Part shown: positions 1 to 11,318 of the stretch, one piece after another
Layout: every line of letters begins with the position of its first letter
Position numbering within the stretch: position 1 is the first letter of the stretch
Assembly (NCBI RefSeq): GCF_001412595.2
Contig: NZ_CP012640.2
Location: forward strand, 3,348,001-3,412,000
DNA length: 64,000 nt
Origin: Massilia sp. WG5
GTDB taxonomy: Bacteria > Pseudomonadota > Gammaproteobacteria > Burkholderiales > Burkholderiaceae_D
Direction: 5' to 3'
The notes under the pieces: generated by a model
Databases searched by the model: none
What the model was told of the DNA's origin: nothing
The model's input: the letters and a program-made list of their open reading frames with translations, nothing else
Program-made: the position numbers and the translations under genes

Positions 1-545
1 TCACCGGCGTGGCGACCAGCGCCGGCCTGGTGCAAGCCGACGCCTACGTGCTGGCGGCCGGCATGCAGAGCCGCGCGCTGGCGAAGACTGCCGACATCGC
101 GCTGCCGATCTATCCGCTGAAGGGCTACAGCCTGACGGCGCCGATCCGTGCGGGCGACGTGGCGCCGGAGATCAGCGTCACCGACTTCGAGCGCAAGGTG
201 TTGTATGCACGCATCGGCGCCAAGCTGCGGGTTGCGGCCATGGTCGACATGGTGGGCGAAGACCTGAGCCTGGACGCGCGCCGCCTGGCGAGCCTGACGC
301 GCCAGGTGCGCGAAACCATGCCGCATGCGGCCGACTACGACAGCGTCACGCCCTGGGCCGGCTTGCGCCCCGCGACCCCGAACAGCGCCCCGATCGTCGG
401 CCCCTCGCCCTATGCGAACCTGTGGCTGAACATCGGCCACGGCCCGCTCGGCTTCACCTTCGCCTGCGGCACCGCCAGCGTGCTGGCCGACCTGGTGCAA
501 GGCAAGGCCCCACCGTTCTCGCTCGAAGGCCTGACCCTGCGTTAA
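1..545 (+). CDS. dadA: D-amino acid dehydrogenase, C-terminal part (truncated by window start)
   Basis: The reading frame is open from the first bases, so the gene begins outside the window; about 180 C-terminal residues are visible. DadA is a membrane-associated FAD enzyme that oxidatively deaminates D-amino acids, mainly D-alanine, to 2-oxo acids and feeds electrons to the respiratory chain. The visible part carries the family's substrate-domain block (PLKGYSLT), the WAGLRPATPNSAPIVG segment and the final GHGPLGFTFACG flavin-contacting stretch. Family membership is judged from these blocks. Other DAO-fold deaminases are less likely because of the GLRP.TP.S.P signature. A terminator-like hairpin follows directly. 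Confidence 0.85.
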   Translation, partial: TGVATSAGLVQADAYVLAAGMQSRALAKTADIALPIYPLKGYSLTAPIRAGDVAPEISVTDFERKVLYARIGAKLRVAAMVDMVGEDLSLDARRLASLTRQVRETMPHAADYDSVTPWAGLRPATPNSAPIVGPSPYANLWLNIGHGPLGFTFACGTASVLADLVQGKAPPFSLEGLTLR

Positions 546-548
546 TTG

Positions 549-580
549 CCCAAAACCGGGGTCAGACTCCGGTTTTTGGA
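549..580 (+). terminator. Probable rho-independent terminator after dadA
   Basis: A stem formed by CCAAAACCGG and CCGGTTTTTGG closes over a short loop four bases after the dadA stop codon, and the right arm includes a run of five T. The core reads like the GGGTCAGACTC-type hairpins common in Oxalobacteraceae intergenic DNA (recalled, not searched). The rest of 581-822 is AT-richer than its surroundings and shows no convincing gene. Confidence 0.55.
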
Positions 581-822
581 AATATCAGCTGATCAATATT
601 GTGAAGCCTCCGTTCTTGATTTGGCATCCTCGCCGTATTTGTGCCTGACAGTCAAAACTTGAAAAGTGTTCGGACCCCGAATTTTTTTCGCGTCGGTTGA
701 ATTTATTTTCGGCAAAAATTATCCGAAGATGAGGCAACTGCTCGCAATATGCCGCCTTCTCGGCGATTCCAAACAGACAGTCCCTCTCACCTGAGCCCCA
801 GAAATGGCGGATAATTGCCGCC

Positions 823-1275
823 ATGCCTACCCCGCCCTCATCCGGTTGCCCCTGCGGCAGCAATTTGCCGATCCTGCGCTGCTGCGGCCCCTATATCGCA
901 GGGGCCGAACTGCCGCCGACCGCCGAAGCACTGATGCGTTCGCGCTACACGGCCTATGTGATGCAGGTCGAAGATTACTTGCGCGCCACCTGGCACCCCA
1001 GCACCCGGCCCGACGAGCCCCTGATCGACAAAAATGAAAAGATTCAATGGCTCGGACTTGAGATAAAATCTGCTTTACGTTTACGTCAACGTAAAGCAGA
1101 TCTGCCGGAACAGTTGAATCACGACACCGTCGAATTCGTCGCCCGCTTCAGGGTCAACGGCCGCGCGCAGCGGCTGCACGAGATCAGCAACTTCGTGCGC
1201 GAACCTGAAACGCCGGGCGGCGTGGCGCGCTGGTTCTATGTGGACGGCAGCTTCCCCGAGCAAAAAGCCAAGTAA
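823..1275 (+). CDS. YchJ-like (UPF0225) zinc-binding protein
   Basis: A 150-residue protein of the YchJ/UPF0225 family, with an N-terminal SEC-C-like cysteine cluster (C9, C11, C20, C21) expected to bind zinc, then the LMRSRYTAYV block and the VEFVARF/ISNFVRE blocks of the NTF2-like core. The biochemical role of the family is not established. The segment between WLGLEI and DTVEFVAR is encoded by a perfect 14-bp inverted repeat (1068-1101) and reads as a basic, low-similarity stretch, so a small insertion into the gene is possible. The start at 823 places the cysteine cluster at the usual distance from the N terminus. It lies 18 bp before liuB. Confidence 0.75.
   Translation: MPTPPSSGCPCGSNLPILRCCGPYIAGAELPPTAEALMRSRYTAYVMQVEDYLRATWHPSTRPDEPLIDKNEKIQWLGLEIKSALRLRQRKADLPEQLNHDTVEFVARFRVNGRAQRLHEISNFVREPETPGGVARWFYVDGSFPEQKAK
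1068..1101. repeat. Perfect 14-bp inverted repeat inside the YchJ-like gene
   Basis: ATCTGCTTTACGTT at 1068-1081 is the exact reverse complement of AACGTAAAGCAGAT at 1088-1101, separated by a six-base loop. The arms are AT-richer than the surrounding coding sequence. Confidence 0.85.
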
Positions 1276-1293
1276 ATACCAGCAGGAGACGCG

Positions 1294-2901
1294 ATGCCCC
1301 AGATCGACAGCAAACTCAACCCGCGCGGCGAGGATTTCAAGACCAATGCCGCAGCCATGCAAGCCCTGGTCGACGACCTGCGCGCCAAAGTCGCGCTGGT
1401 GGCCAAGGGCGGTGGCGAAGCGGCCAGCAGCAAACACGTCGCCCGCGGCAAGCTGCTGCCGCGCGACCGCGTGCAGATGCTGCTCGATCCGGGCACGCCC
1501 TTCCTCGAGTTCTCCCAGCTGGCGGCATACGAGATGTATGAGGGCGCCGCCCCCGCGGCCGGCATCATCACCGGCATCGGCAGGGTCAGCGGCCAGGAAT
1601 GCGTGATCGTCTGTAACGACGCCACCGTCAAGGGCGGCACCTATTACCCGATGACGGTGAAAAAACACCTGCGCGCCCAGGAGATCGCCGAGCAGAACAA
1701 GCTGCCCTGCATCTACCTGGTCGATTCCGGCGGCGCCAACCTGCCGAACCAGGACGACGTGTTCCCCGACCGCGACCACTTCGGCCGCATTTTCTACAAC
1801 CAGGCCAACCTGTCCGCCAAGGGCATCCCGCAGATCGCCGTGGTGATGGGTTCCTGCACCGCCGGCGGCGCCTACGTGCCGGCGATGAGCGACGAATCGA
1901 TCATCGTGAAGGACCAGGGCACGATCTTCCTGGGCGGCCCGCCGCTGGTGAAGGCCGCGACCGGCGAAGTGGTCAGCGCCGAAGACCTGGGCGGCGGCGA
2001 CGTCCACACGCGGCTGTCGGGCGTGGCCGACCACCTGGCGCAGAACGACACCCACGCGCTGGCGCTGGCCCGCACCATCGTCTCGAACCTGAACCGCGTG
2101 AAGCCACAACAAGGCGCGCTGCGTGAAGCACAAGAGCCGAAGTACGCCCGCGAAGAGCTGTACGGCGTGATCCCGGTGGACACCCGCAAACCCTTCGACG
2201 TGCGCGAGGTGATCGCCCGCATCGTCGACGGCAGCGAGTTCGACGAGTTCAAGGCCAGGTACGGCACCACCCTCGTCTGCGGCTTCGCCCACATCTTCGG
2301 CATGAAGGTCGGCATCATCGCGAATAACGGCATCCTGTTCTCGGAGTCGGCGCTGAAGGGCACCCACTTCATCGAGCTGTGCTGCCAGCGCAAGATCCCG
2401 CTGGTGTTCCTGCAAAATATCACCGGCTTCATGGTCGGCCGCAAGTACGAGAACGAAGGCATCGCCCGCAACGGCGCCAAGATGGTCACCGCCGTGGCGA
2501 CCGCCGCGGTGCCGAAGTTCACCGTGATCATCGGCGGCTCCTTCGGCGCCGGCAACTACGGCATGTGCGGCCGCGCCTTCTCGCCGCGCTTCCTGTGGAT
2601 GTGGCCGAACGCGCGCATCTCGGTGATGGGCGGCGACCAGGCCGCATCCGTGCTGGCCACCGTCAAGCGCGACGGCATCGAAGCCAGGGGCGGCCAGTGG
2701 TCGCCGGAAGAGGAAGCCGCGTTCAAGCAGCCGATCAAGGACCAGTACGAGCACCAGGGCCACCCCTATTTCGCCAGCGCGCGCCTGTGGGACGACGGCG
2801 TCATCGATCCAGCCGACACGCGCATGGTGCTGGGCCTGGGCCTGTCCGCCGCGCTGAACGCACCGATCGAAGACACGAAGTTCGGCGTATTCAGGATGTA
2901 A
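1294..2901 (+). CDS. liuB: Methylcrotonyl-CoA carboxylase, carboxyltransferase (beta) subunit
   Basis: This 535-residue protein is the expected length for the beta subunit of 3-methylcrotonyl-CoA carboxylase, which moves a carboxyl group from carboxybiotin to 3-methylcrotonyl-CoA in leucine breakdown. Visible signatures are the glycine-rich acyl-CoA/oxyanion segment [16 protein letters not shown], the downstream NITGFMVG block and the [17 protein letters not shown] carboxybiotin-site block. The start is supported by AGGAGA seven bases upstream. liuC follows after 11 bp and the biotin-carrying partner liuD lies further along the same strand, which argues against propionyl- or geranyl-CoA carboxylase. 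It is cytosolic and acts in a large alpha/beta complex. Confidence 0.93.
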   Translation: MPQIDSKLNPRGEDFKTNAAAMQALVDDLRAKVALVAKGGGEAASSKHVARGKLLPRDRVQMLLDPGTPFLEFSQLAAYEMYEGAAPAAGIITGIGRVSGQECVIVCNDATVKGGTYYPMTVKKHLRAQEIAEQNKLPCIYLVDSGGANLPNQDDVFPDRDHFGRIFYNQANLSAKGIPQIAVVMGSCTAGGAYVPAMSDESIIVKDQGTIFLGGPPLVKAATGEVVSAEDLGGGDVHTRLSGVADHLAQNDTHALALARTIVSNLNRVKPQQGALREAQEPKYAREELYGVIPVDTRKPFDVREVIARIVDGSEFDEFKARYGTTLVCGFAHIFGMKVGIIANNGILFSESALKGTHFIELCCQRKIPLVFLQNITGFMVGRKYENEGIARNGAKMVTAVATAAVPKFTVIIGGSFGAGNYGMCGRAFSPRFLWMWPNARISVMGGDQAASVLATVKRDGIEARGGQWSPEEEAAFKQPIKDQYEHQGHPYFASARLWDDGVIDPADTRMVLGLGLSAALNAPIEDTKFGVFRM

Positions 2902-2912
2902 GGGGAGAGAAC

Positions 2913-3704
2913 ATGGATACCTACGACACCCTCGAGATCACCGTTGCTGACAAGGTCGCGACCATCACCCTGAACCGTCCGGACGTGCGCAACGCCTTCA
3001 ACGAGACCGCCATCGCCGACCTGACGATGGCCTTCGACGAAGCCGGCCAGGACGCGGACATCCGCGCCATCGTGCTGGCCGCGAACGGCCCGGCCTTCTG
3101 CGCCGGCGCCGACCTGAACTGGATGAAGAAGATGGCCGGCTACTCGTTCGAAGAGAACGAAGCCGACGCCCTGCGCCTGGCCGACATGCTGCGCACCATC
3201 TACTTCAGCCCGAAGCCGGTGGTGGCCAAGGTCCAGGGCGCCTGCTACGCCGGCGGCATGGGCCTGGTGGCGGCCTGCGACATCGTGGTCGCCGCCGAAG
3301 GCGTGAACTTCTGCCTGTCCGAAGTGAAGCTGGGCCTGATCCCCGCCACGATTTCCCCCTACGTCATCAAGGCGATGGGCGACCAGGCGTCGCGCCGCTA
3401 CTTCCTGACCGCCGAGCGCTTCGACGCCGGTTGCGCGCAGCGCCTCGGCCTGGCGCATGAAGTCGTCCCGAGCGAAGAGCTGGACGCGACCGTCGCCGGC
3501 ATCGTCAAGGCGCTGGTGAACAACAGCCCGAACGCCGTGCGCGAAGCGAAGAAGCTGGTGCGCGACATCGCCGGGCTGCCGATCGACGACGTGCTGCTGG
3601 CCGATACCGCCGGCCGCATCGCGCATATCCGTGCATCCGCCGAGGGACGCGAAGGGGTCGCGTCCTTCCTCGAAAAACGCAAACCCTCCTGGTTAACCAG
3701 TTAA
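2913..3704 (+). CDS. liuC: Enoyl-CoA hydratase family, probable methylglutaconyl-CoA hydratase
   Basis: A 263-residue crotonase-fold protein. The oxyanion-hole segments are clear: GPAFCAGADLNWM near residue 62 and QGACYAGGMGLVAACD near residue 108. The predicted reaction is hydration of 3-methylglutaconyl-CoA to HMG-CoA, the step between the LiuB/LiuD carboxylase and the LiuE lyase. That assignment comes from the neighbours, because sequence alone gives only the crotonase family. The start at 2913 has GGGGAGAG just upstream and only an 11-bp gap after liuB. A longer in-frame extension back into liuB is a shadow of that gene. Confidence 0.88.
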   Translation: MDTYDTLEITVADKVATITLNRPDVRNAFNETAIADLTMAFDEAGQDADIRAIVLAANGPAFCAGADLNWMKKMAGYSFEENEADALRLADMLRTIYFSPKPVVAKVQGACYAGGMGLVAACDIVVAAEGVNFCLSEVKLGLIPATISPYVIKAMGDQASRRYFLTAERFDAGCAQRLGLAHEVVPSEELDATVAGIVKALVNNSPNAVREAKKLVRDIAGLPIDDVLLADTAGRIAHIRASAEGREGVASFLEKRKPSWLTS

Positions 3705-3721
3705 GCATTTAGGAAGCCATC

Positions 3722-5062
3722 TTGAACCGTAACACCTCGTCCGACTGGATCGCGCGCAGCCTGCGCAGCGTCTGGCACCCATGCACGCAGATGCAGCACC
3801 ACGAAGAGGTGCCGCTGATCGCCGTCAGCCACGCCAAGGGGCCGTGGCTCTACGACCATGAAGGCCGGCGCTACCTGGACGGCATCAGCTCGTGGTGGGT
3901 CAACCTGTTCGGCCACGCCAACCCGCGCATCAACGCCGCGCTGAAGGACCAGCTGGACAAGCTGGAACATGCGATGCTGGCCGGTTTCACCCACGAGCCG
4001 GTGATCGAGCTGTCCGAGCAGCTGGCCGCCCTCACCGGCCATGCGCTGGGCCACGCCTTCTATGCCTCCGACGGCGCATCGGCGGTCGAGATCGCGCTCA
4101 AGATGAGCTTCCACTACTGGCGCAACGCCGGTTTCCCGAACAAGCAGGAGTTCGTCTGCCTGCAGGGCTCCTACCACGGCGAGACCATCGGCGCGCTGGC
4201 CGTCACCGACGTCGCCCTGTTCAAGGACGCCTACGGCCCGCTGCTGCGCGCTTCCCGCACCGTGGCCTCGCCGGACGCCCGCAATGCCGTCGACGGCGAG
4301 TCGGCCCAGGACGTGGCGCGCCGTGCGATCAAGGACGTCGAAACCCTGTTCGCGGAAGAGGGAGAGAAGATCGCCGCCATCATCGTCGAGCCGCTGGTAC
4401 AGTGCGCGACCGGCATGGCGATGCATGACCCGCTCTACCTGCAGCGCCTGCGCGAGCTGTGCGACAAGTACCACGTGCACCTGATCGCCGACGAGATCGC
4501 GGTCGGCTGCGGCCGCACCGGCACCTTCTTCGCCTGCGAGCAAGCCGCCATCTGGCCGGACTTCCTCTGCCTGTCGAAGGGGATCAGCGGCGGCTACCTT
4601 CCGCTGTCGCTGGTGCTCAGCACCGACAAGATCTACGAAGCCTTCTACAGCCAGGACATCACGCGCGGCTTCCTGCACTCGCACTCCTACACCGGCAACG
4701 CCCTGGCCTGCCGCGCGGCGCTGGCGACGCTGCAGATCTTCCAGGAAGACGACGTGCTGGCCAGGAACCGCGAAACGGCCACCCGCCTGATGCTGGAAAT
4801 GGCCCCGCTGCTCGAGCACGAACGCGTGACCGGCTTCCGCCAGCGTGGCATGATCCTGGCCTTCGACGCCGTCGAGCCGGATGCGAAGCGCGCCTCGACC
4901 TTCGCCCGCCGCTTCTTCACGACCGCGGTCGAGAACGAGCTGCTGCTGCGCCCGATCGGCCGCACCGTCTACCTGATGCCGCCGTATGTGCTCGACGAAG
5001 AAGAAATCGCCGGGCTGGCCGCGCGCACCCGCATCGTGTTCGAGAAGGTGATCGCGGAATGA
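3722..5062 (+). CDS. bioA: Adenosylmethionine-8-amino-7-oxononanoate aminotransferase
   Basis: A PLP aminotransferase of 446 residues that converts KAPA to DAPA with S-adenosylmethionine as amino donor, the third step of biotin ring assembly. Seen: the N-terminal WHPCTQM and [12 protein letters not shown] blocks typical of BioA, the [11 protein letters not shown] segment, the [11 protein letters not shown] motif that positions PLP, and the PLP-lysine motif [12 protein letters not shown]. The best start is the TTG at 3722, with AGGAAG five bases upstream and alignment to the usual N terminus. It is coupled to bioF by an ATGA overlap, so translation is probably coupled. Confidence 0.93.
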   Translation: MNRNTSSDWIARSLRSVWHPCTQMQHHEEVPLIAVSHAKGPWLYDHEGRRYLDGISSWWVNLFGHANPRINAALKDQLDKLEHAMLAGFTHEPVIELSEQLAALTGHALGHAFYASDGASAVEIALKMSFHYWRNAGFPNKQEFVCLQGSYHGETIGALAVTDVALFKDAYGPLLRASRTVASPDARNAVDGESAQDVARRAIKDVETLFAEEGEKIAAIIVEPLVQCATGMAMHDPLYLQRLRELCDKYHVHLIADEIAVGCGRTGTFFACEQAAIWPDFLCLSKGISGGYLPLSLVLSTDKIYEAFYSQDITRGFLHSHSYTGNALACRAALATLQIFQEDDVLARNRETATRLMLEMAPLLEHERVTGFRQRGMILAFDAVEPDAKRASTFARRFFTTAVENELLLRPIGRTVYLMPPYVLDEEEIAGLAARTRIVFEKVIAE

Positions 5063-6267
5063 GCACTGACCTGATCGCGGGCCTCGAGCGGCAGCTGGAC
5101 GCGCTGGCTGACCAAAGCCTGACGCGGCGCCGGCGCACCGCCGACACGGCCTGCGCGCCGCACCAGGTGGTCGACGGCCGATCGATGCTGGCCTTCTGCA
5201 GCAACGACTACCTCGGCCTGGCCTCGCATCCGCGCGTGATCGCGGCCCTGCGCGAAGGCGCGGAACTGTACGGCGCCGGCAGCGGCGCTTCGCACCTGGT
5301 GTCCGGTCACAGCCGCGCGCACGCGCTGCTGGAAGAAAGGCTGGCCGCATTCGAAGCGCCGCACCTGGTCGACGCGAAGGCGCTGTACTTCTGCACCGGC
5401 TACATGGCCAACCTCGCCGTCCTGACCGCACTGGGCAGCGATCCGGACGCCATGATCTTCTCGGAGGCGCTGAACCATGCCTCGCTGATCGATGGCGCCC
5501 GCCTGGCGCGCGCCGGCGTGACGGTCTATCCGCATGGCGATGTGGCGACTCTGGAAGCGAAGCTCGCAGCCAGCAACGCCACCACGAAAATCGTCGTCAC
5601 CGACAGCGTGTTCAGCATGGACGGCGACCTGGCGCCGCTGCCGGAACTGCTGGCCCTGTGCGAACGCCATGGCGCCTGGCTGGTGGTCGACGATGCCCAC
5701 GGCTTCGGCGTGCTGGGAGCGCACGGCCGTGGCGCGCTCGAGCATTTCAAGCTGCGCTCGCCCAACCTGGTCTACGTCGGCACGCTCGGCAAGGCCGCCG
5801 GCGTGGGCGGCGCGTTTATCGCGGCGCATGCCGCGGTGATCGAACTGATGATCCAGCGCGCCCGCCCCTACATCTACACGACGGCGGCCCCGCCCGCGCT
5901 GGCGCATGCGCTGCTGGCCAGCCTCGACATCATCGAGGGCGAGGAAGGCGCGCAGCGCCGCACGCAGCTGAACGGGCTCATCGCGCAGCTCGACGGCGAA
6001 CTGCGGCTGCAGCGCTGGCAGCGTCCCCTTTCGCACACGGCGATCCAGCCGATCGTCATCGGCGCCAACGAGGAAGCGCTGCGCGTCGCAGGCCGCCTGC
6101 ACGCGCAGGGCCTGTGGGTGCCGGCGATCCGGCCGCCGACCGTGGCCGTGGGCACGGCGCGCCTGCGCGTGACCCTGTGTGCCGCGCATACCGAACACGA
6201 CGTGGCGCGGCTGGCCACGACACTCAACAAGCTTGAAACCGAGCAGCTGGAAAGGACCGCACCATGA
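5059..6267 (+). CDS. bioF: 8-amino-7-oxononanoate synthase
   Basis: A 402-residue alpha-oxoamine synthase that condenses pimeloyl-CoA or pimeloyl-ACP with L-alanine to give KAPA. The family blocks are present: [13 protein letters not shown], the [12 protein letters not shown] glycine-rich turn, [12 protein letters not shown] (PLP aspartate) and the PLP lysine in [12 protein letters not shown]. The ATG overlaps the bioA stop as ATGA and its own stop overlaps the bioD start, so the three genes are translationally coupled. A much longer open frame upstream is only a shadow of bioA. Confidence 0.93.
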   Translation: MSTDLIAGLERQLDALADQSLTRRRRTADTACAPHQVVDGRSMLAFCSNDYLGLASHPRVIAALREGAELYGAGSGASHLVSGHSRAHALLEERLAAFEAPHLVDAKALYFCTGYMANLAVLTALGSDPDAMIFSEALNHASLIDGARLARAGVTVYPHGDVATLEAKLAASNATTKIVVTDSVFSMDGDLAPLPELLALCERHGAWLVVDDAHGFGVLGAHGRGALEHFKLRSPNLVYVGTLGKAAGVGGAFIAAHAAVIELMIQRARPYIYTTAAPPALAHALLASLDIIEGEEGAQRRTQLNGLIAQLDGELRLQRWQRPLSHTAIQPIVIGANEEALRVAGRLHAQGLWVPAIRPPTVAVGTARLRVTLCAAHTEHDVARLATTLNKLETEQLERTAP

Positions 6268-7109
6268 CTATCAACGATCTCGAACAACCGGGTGGCGAAC
6301 CCGTCGGCGGCGCGCCTGCCCTGCCCGAGGTCGGCTTTGCCGAGCCGGCGCCGGCCAGCGCCCCGGCCGTCGCCACCGTGCCCGCCCCTCTGGCGGCTGA
6401 AGGCGTGCCGACCCGCTTCGCCTGCTTCGTGACCGGCACCGATACCGAGATCGGCAAGACCCTCATCTCGGCCGCGATCCTGCACAAGCTGGTGCAGCAC
6501 GGCCAGCGCGCCTGCGGCATGAAGCCGATCGCGGCCGGGGCCGAAGAGCGCGACGGCGAGCTCCACAACGAGGATGCCGCGATGCTGCGCGCCGCCGGCA
6601 ACGTGAACCTGCCGCAGCACATCACCACGCCCTTCATGCTGCGCGAACCCTGCGCCCCGCACATCGCGGCCGCGCTGGAAGGCGTGACCATCGAGCCGGT
6701 GCCGATCCTGACCGCCTATGCCGAGATCCTGGGCGCGTCCGACGCCACCGTGGTCGAGGGCGTGGGCGGCTTCTGCGTGCCCTTCTCCGACGATTTCGAC
6801 AGCGCCGACATGGCGGTGCAGCTCGGCCTGCCGGTGATCCTGGTGGTCGGCCTGCGCCTGGGCTGCATCAACCACGCCCTGCTCACCGCCGAGGCGGTCA
6901 TCTCGCGCGGCCTGGTGCTGGCGGGCTGGGTCGCCAACCAGGTCGACCCCGACATGCGCTTCGCCGACGAGAACGTGGCGGCACTCGAACAGCGCATGCC
7001 CGCGCCCCTGCTGGGACGCGTGCCGCGCCTGGACCAAGCCTCGGCTGCCGCTGCGGCAGCCTATATCGAGCTCGCGGGCGTGCCGGGATGGCCGTCACGC
7101 GCAGCCTGA
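6264..7109 (+). CDS. bioD: Dethiobiotin synthetase with an N-terminal Pro/Ala extension
   Basis: BioD carboxylates DAPA and closes the ureido ring using ATP and CO2. The P-loop GTDTEIGKT begins near residue 56 and [15 protein letters not shown] and the C-terminal VANQVDP segment follow, all typical. The usual protein starts only a few residues before the P-loop. Here about 50 extra residues, rich in proline and alanine, come first. The ATG at 6264 overlaps the bioF stop as ATGA, which favours it as the true start, yet an internal start cannot be excluded. Confidence 0.9.
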   Translation: MTINDLEQPGGEPVGGAPALPEVGFAEPAPASAPAVATVPAPLAAEGVPTRFACFVTGTDTEIGKTLISAAILHKLVQHGQRACGMKPIAAGAEERDGELHNEDAAMLRAAGNVNLPQHITTPFMLREPCAPHIAAALEGVTIEPVPILTAYAEILGASDATVVEGVGGFCVPFSDDFDSADMAVQLGLPVILVVGLRLGCINHALLTAEAVISRGLVLAGWVANQVDPDMRFADENVAALEQRMPAPLLGRVPRLDQASAAAAAAYIELAGVPGWPSRAA

Positions 7110-7141
7110 ATCAAAAACCAGGATTTCAAGAGGAACCAAGC

Positions 7142-8170
7142 ATGACCCAAATCGTAACCCTCCACCCGCCCGCCACCCCGGCTTCGCTGCCGAAAGACGC
7201 CACCTGGCCCCTGGCCGAAGTGCTGGCCCTGTTCGAACTGCCGCTGCCGGAGCTGATGTTCCGCGCCAGCCAGGCGCACCGCGCCAACTTCCCCGACGGC
7301 GACGTCGAACTGGCGACTCTTCTCTCGATCAAGACCGGCGGCTGCGAGGAAGATTGCGGCTACTGCCCGCAGGCCGCGCGCTACGATACCGGCGTCGAAG
7401 CGAAAAAAATCCTCGAACTGGACACGGTGCTGGCCGCAGCAAGCGAGGCCAAGGCCAAGGGCGCGACCCGCTTCTGCATGGGCGCCGCCTGGCGCAGCCC
7501 GAAGGAGCGCGACATGGAGAAGGTCGAGGCGATGGTGCGCGGCGTGAAGGCGCTGGGCATGGAAACCTGCGCCACCCTCGGCATGCTGGAAGAGGGACAG
7601 GCCGAGCAGCTGAAGCAGGCCGGCCTCGACTACTACAACCACAACATCGACACGTCGCCGGACTTCTATGGCGACGTGATCTCGACCCGTGAATACAACG
7701 ACCGCCTCGACACCCTGGGCCGCGTGCGCAGCGCCGGCCTGAAGATCTGCTGCGGCGGCATCGTCGGCATGGGCGAAACCCGCTCCCAGCGCGCCGGCCT
7801 GATCGCCCAGCTGGCCAACATGAACCCGTATCCGGAATCGGTGCCGATCAACCACCTGGTGCAGGTCGAAGGCACGCCGCTGCATGGCCTGCCGCCGCTG
7901 GATCCGATCGAATTCGTGCGTACCATCGCCGTGGCCCGCATCACCATGCCGAAGGCGCGCGTGCGCCTGTCGGCGGGCCGCCGCGAGCTGGGCGAAGCGG
8001 TGCAGGCGATGTGCTTCATGGCCGGCGCCAACTCGATCTTCTACGGCGACAAGCTGCTCACCACCGACAACCCGGAAGCGGATGACGACCGCAAGCTGCT
8101 GGAGAAGCTGGGCCTCAAGACCCGCTCGGCGACGCTGGAGTCGGTGCAGAAGGAAAGCTGCGGGTGCTGA
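7142..8170 (+). CDS. bioB: Biotin synthase
   Basis: A 342-residue radical SAM enzyme that inserts sulfur into dethiobiotin. The SAM-cluster motif C-x3-C-x2-C is seen near residue 65 ([13 protein letters not shown]), followed by [19 protein letters not shown] and the C-terminal [21 protein letters not shown] blocks that contribute to the second iron-sulfur cluster. The start at 7142 has AAGAGGA upstream and avoids overlap with bioD; an in-frame start at 7088 would overlap bioD by 22 bp. It is the last of four bio genes and is separated from liuD by a repeat-rich gap. Confidence 0.95.
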   Translation: MTQIVTLHPPATPASLPKDATWPLAEVLALFELPLPELMFRASQAHRANFPDGDVELATLLSIKTGGCEEDCGYCPQAARYDTGVEAKKILELDTVLAAASEAKAKGATRFCMGAAWRSPKERDMEKVEAMVRGVKALGMETCATLGMLEEGQAEQLKQAGLDYYNHNIDTSPDFYGDVISTREYNDRLDTLGRVRSAGLKICCGGIVGMGETRSQRAGLIAQLANMNPYPESVPINHLVQVEGTPLHGLPPLDPIEFVRTIAVARITMPKARVRLSAGRRELGEAVQAMCFMAGANSIFYGDKLLTTDNPEADDDRKLLEKLGLKTRSATLESVQKESCGC

Positions 8171-8230
8171 GGTCCGCTACCTAAGCCCGTCGTCCCGCGC
8201 ACTTAAGCCGTCGCCCCGGCGCACTTAACC

Positions 8231-8308
8231 CGTCGCCCCCGCGAAGGCGGGGGTCCAGGTTTTTCGACTGGGCCAGGAACTTGGGTCCCCGCCTTCGCGG
8301 GGACGACG
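8231..8308. repeat. REP-like palindromic pair between bioB and liuD
   Basis: A 30-bp unit at 8231-8260 is matched in inverted orientation by 8279-8308 with about five mismatches. Each arm carries its own inner palindrome, CCCCGCGAAGGCGGGG. A degenerate start of another unit lies at 8189-8230. The whole gap 8171-8340 is made of these elements. Related single units occur at 18719-18745 and 42989-43016. A stable folded RNA here could attenuate or process the transcript between the bio genes and liuD. Confidence 0.8.
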
Positions 8309-8340
8309 TAACAATATTCATATAACAGACGAGACACCAC

Positions 8341-10377
<2,037 letters not shown>

Positions 10378-10387
10378 GGAGGCGCCC

Positions 10388-11317
10388 ATGCGCATTCTCT
10401 TATACCGCGGCGATGGCGTGATCGAACCGTGGGCGCGCGATTTCGCGAAGGCGCTGCCGCAGGCCGAGACGGTCGTGTGGCAGGAGCGGCTGGCGCTGCT
10501 GCCGTGCGACTATGCGGTCCTGTGGGCGCCGGAGCCCGCCCTGCTCGAGCAGCTGGCGCACGTCAAGGCGATCTTCCTGATGGGCGCGGGCGTCGACGCC
10601 ATCCTGAAATTCGGCGATGCGCTGCCCGACGTGCCGGTGATCCGCCTCGGCGACGCCGGCATGGGCGAACAGATGGCGGAATACGTGGCGTATGCCGTGC
10701 TGCGCTACTTCCGCCGCTTCGACGAATACGAACAGCAGGCGCACCTCGGCGTTTGGAATCCGCTCGCCCCGCGTCAAAAACAGGCGTTCACGGTCGGCGT
10801 GCTCGGGCTGGGCAAGCTCGGGATCCCGGTGGTGAAGGCGCTGCACCAGCTCGGCTTTCCGGTGCGCGGCTGGAGCCGCACGGCCAAGGCCCTGCCGGGC
10901 GTGGACTGCTACGCCGGCATGGCATCGCTCGGCGACTTCCTGGCCGGTACGCGCGTGCTGGTCTGCATGCTGCCGCTCACGCCGGAAACGACCAACCTGC
11001 TCGACCGCGCGTGCCTGTCGCAGCTGCCCGAGGGCGCCTACCTGATCAACGTCGCGCGCGGCGCCCAGGTCGCCGAACCGGACCTGATGTCGCTGATCCG
11101 CGCCGGCCACATCGCGGGCGCCACGCTGGACGTGTTCCGCAACGAACCGCTGCCGGCGCCGCATCCGTTCTGGAACGAACCGCGCATCACCATCACGCCG
11201 CACATCTCGGCGCTCACGGTGCGCGAGGAAGCCGTGCGCCAGATCGCGCACAAGATCACGCTGCTGGAACAGGGCGAAGAGATCGCCGATATCGTTGACC
11301 GCAACCTGGGATACTGA
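10388..11317 (+). CDS. ghrA: Glyoxylate/hydroxypyruvate reductase A-type dehydrogenase
   Basis: A 309-residue D-2-hydroxyacid dehydrogenase. The NAD(P)-binding GVLGLGKLG motif lies near residue 138, followed by the MLPLTPET block, INVARGAQV, and the catalytic histidine in TPHISALT near the C terminus. The family reduces glyoxylate or hydroxypyruvate. Its role inside a leucine-degradation cluster is unclear. It starts 10 bp after liuD with GGAGG in front, and liuE starts 1 bp after its stop, so it is almost certainly co-transcribed. Confidence 0.85.
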   Translation: MRILLYRGDGVIEPWARDFAKALPQAETVVWQERLALLPCDYAVLWAPEPALLEQLAHVKAIFLMGAGVDAILKFGDALPDVPVIRLGDAGMGEQMAEYVAYAVLRYFRRFDEYEQQAHLGVWNPLAPRQKQAFTVGVLGLGKLGIPVVKALHQLGFPVRGWSRTAKALPGVDCYAGMASLGDFLAGTRVLVCMLPLTPETTNLLDRACLSQLPEGAYLINVARGAQVAEPDLMSLIRAGHIAGATLDVFRNEPLPAPHPFWNEPRITITPHISALTVREEAVRQIAHKITLLEQGEEIADIVDRNLGY

Positions 11318-11318
11318 A

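Noticed and set aside
585..863. Minus-strand frame of 92 codons after dadA
   Set aside because: It overlaps the YchJ-like start, has no ribosome site and no recognisable content.
1081..2763. Long minus-strand open frame of 560 codons opposite liuB
   Set aside because: It is a shadow of liuB caused by high GC: its Ala/Arg/His/Val-rich composition and absence of family blocks show it is not a gene.
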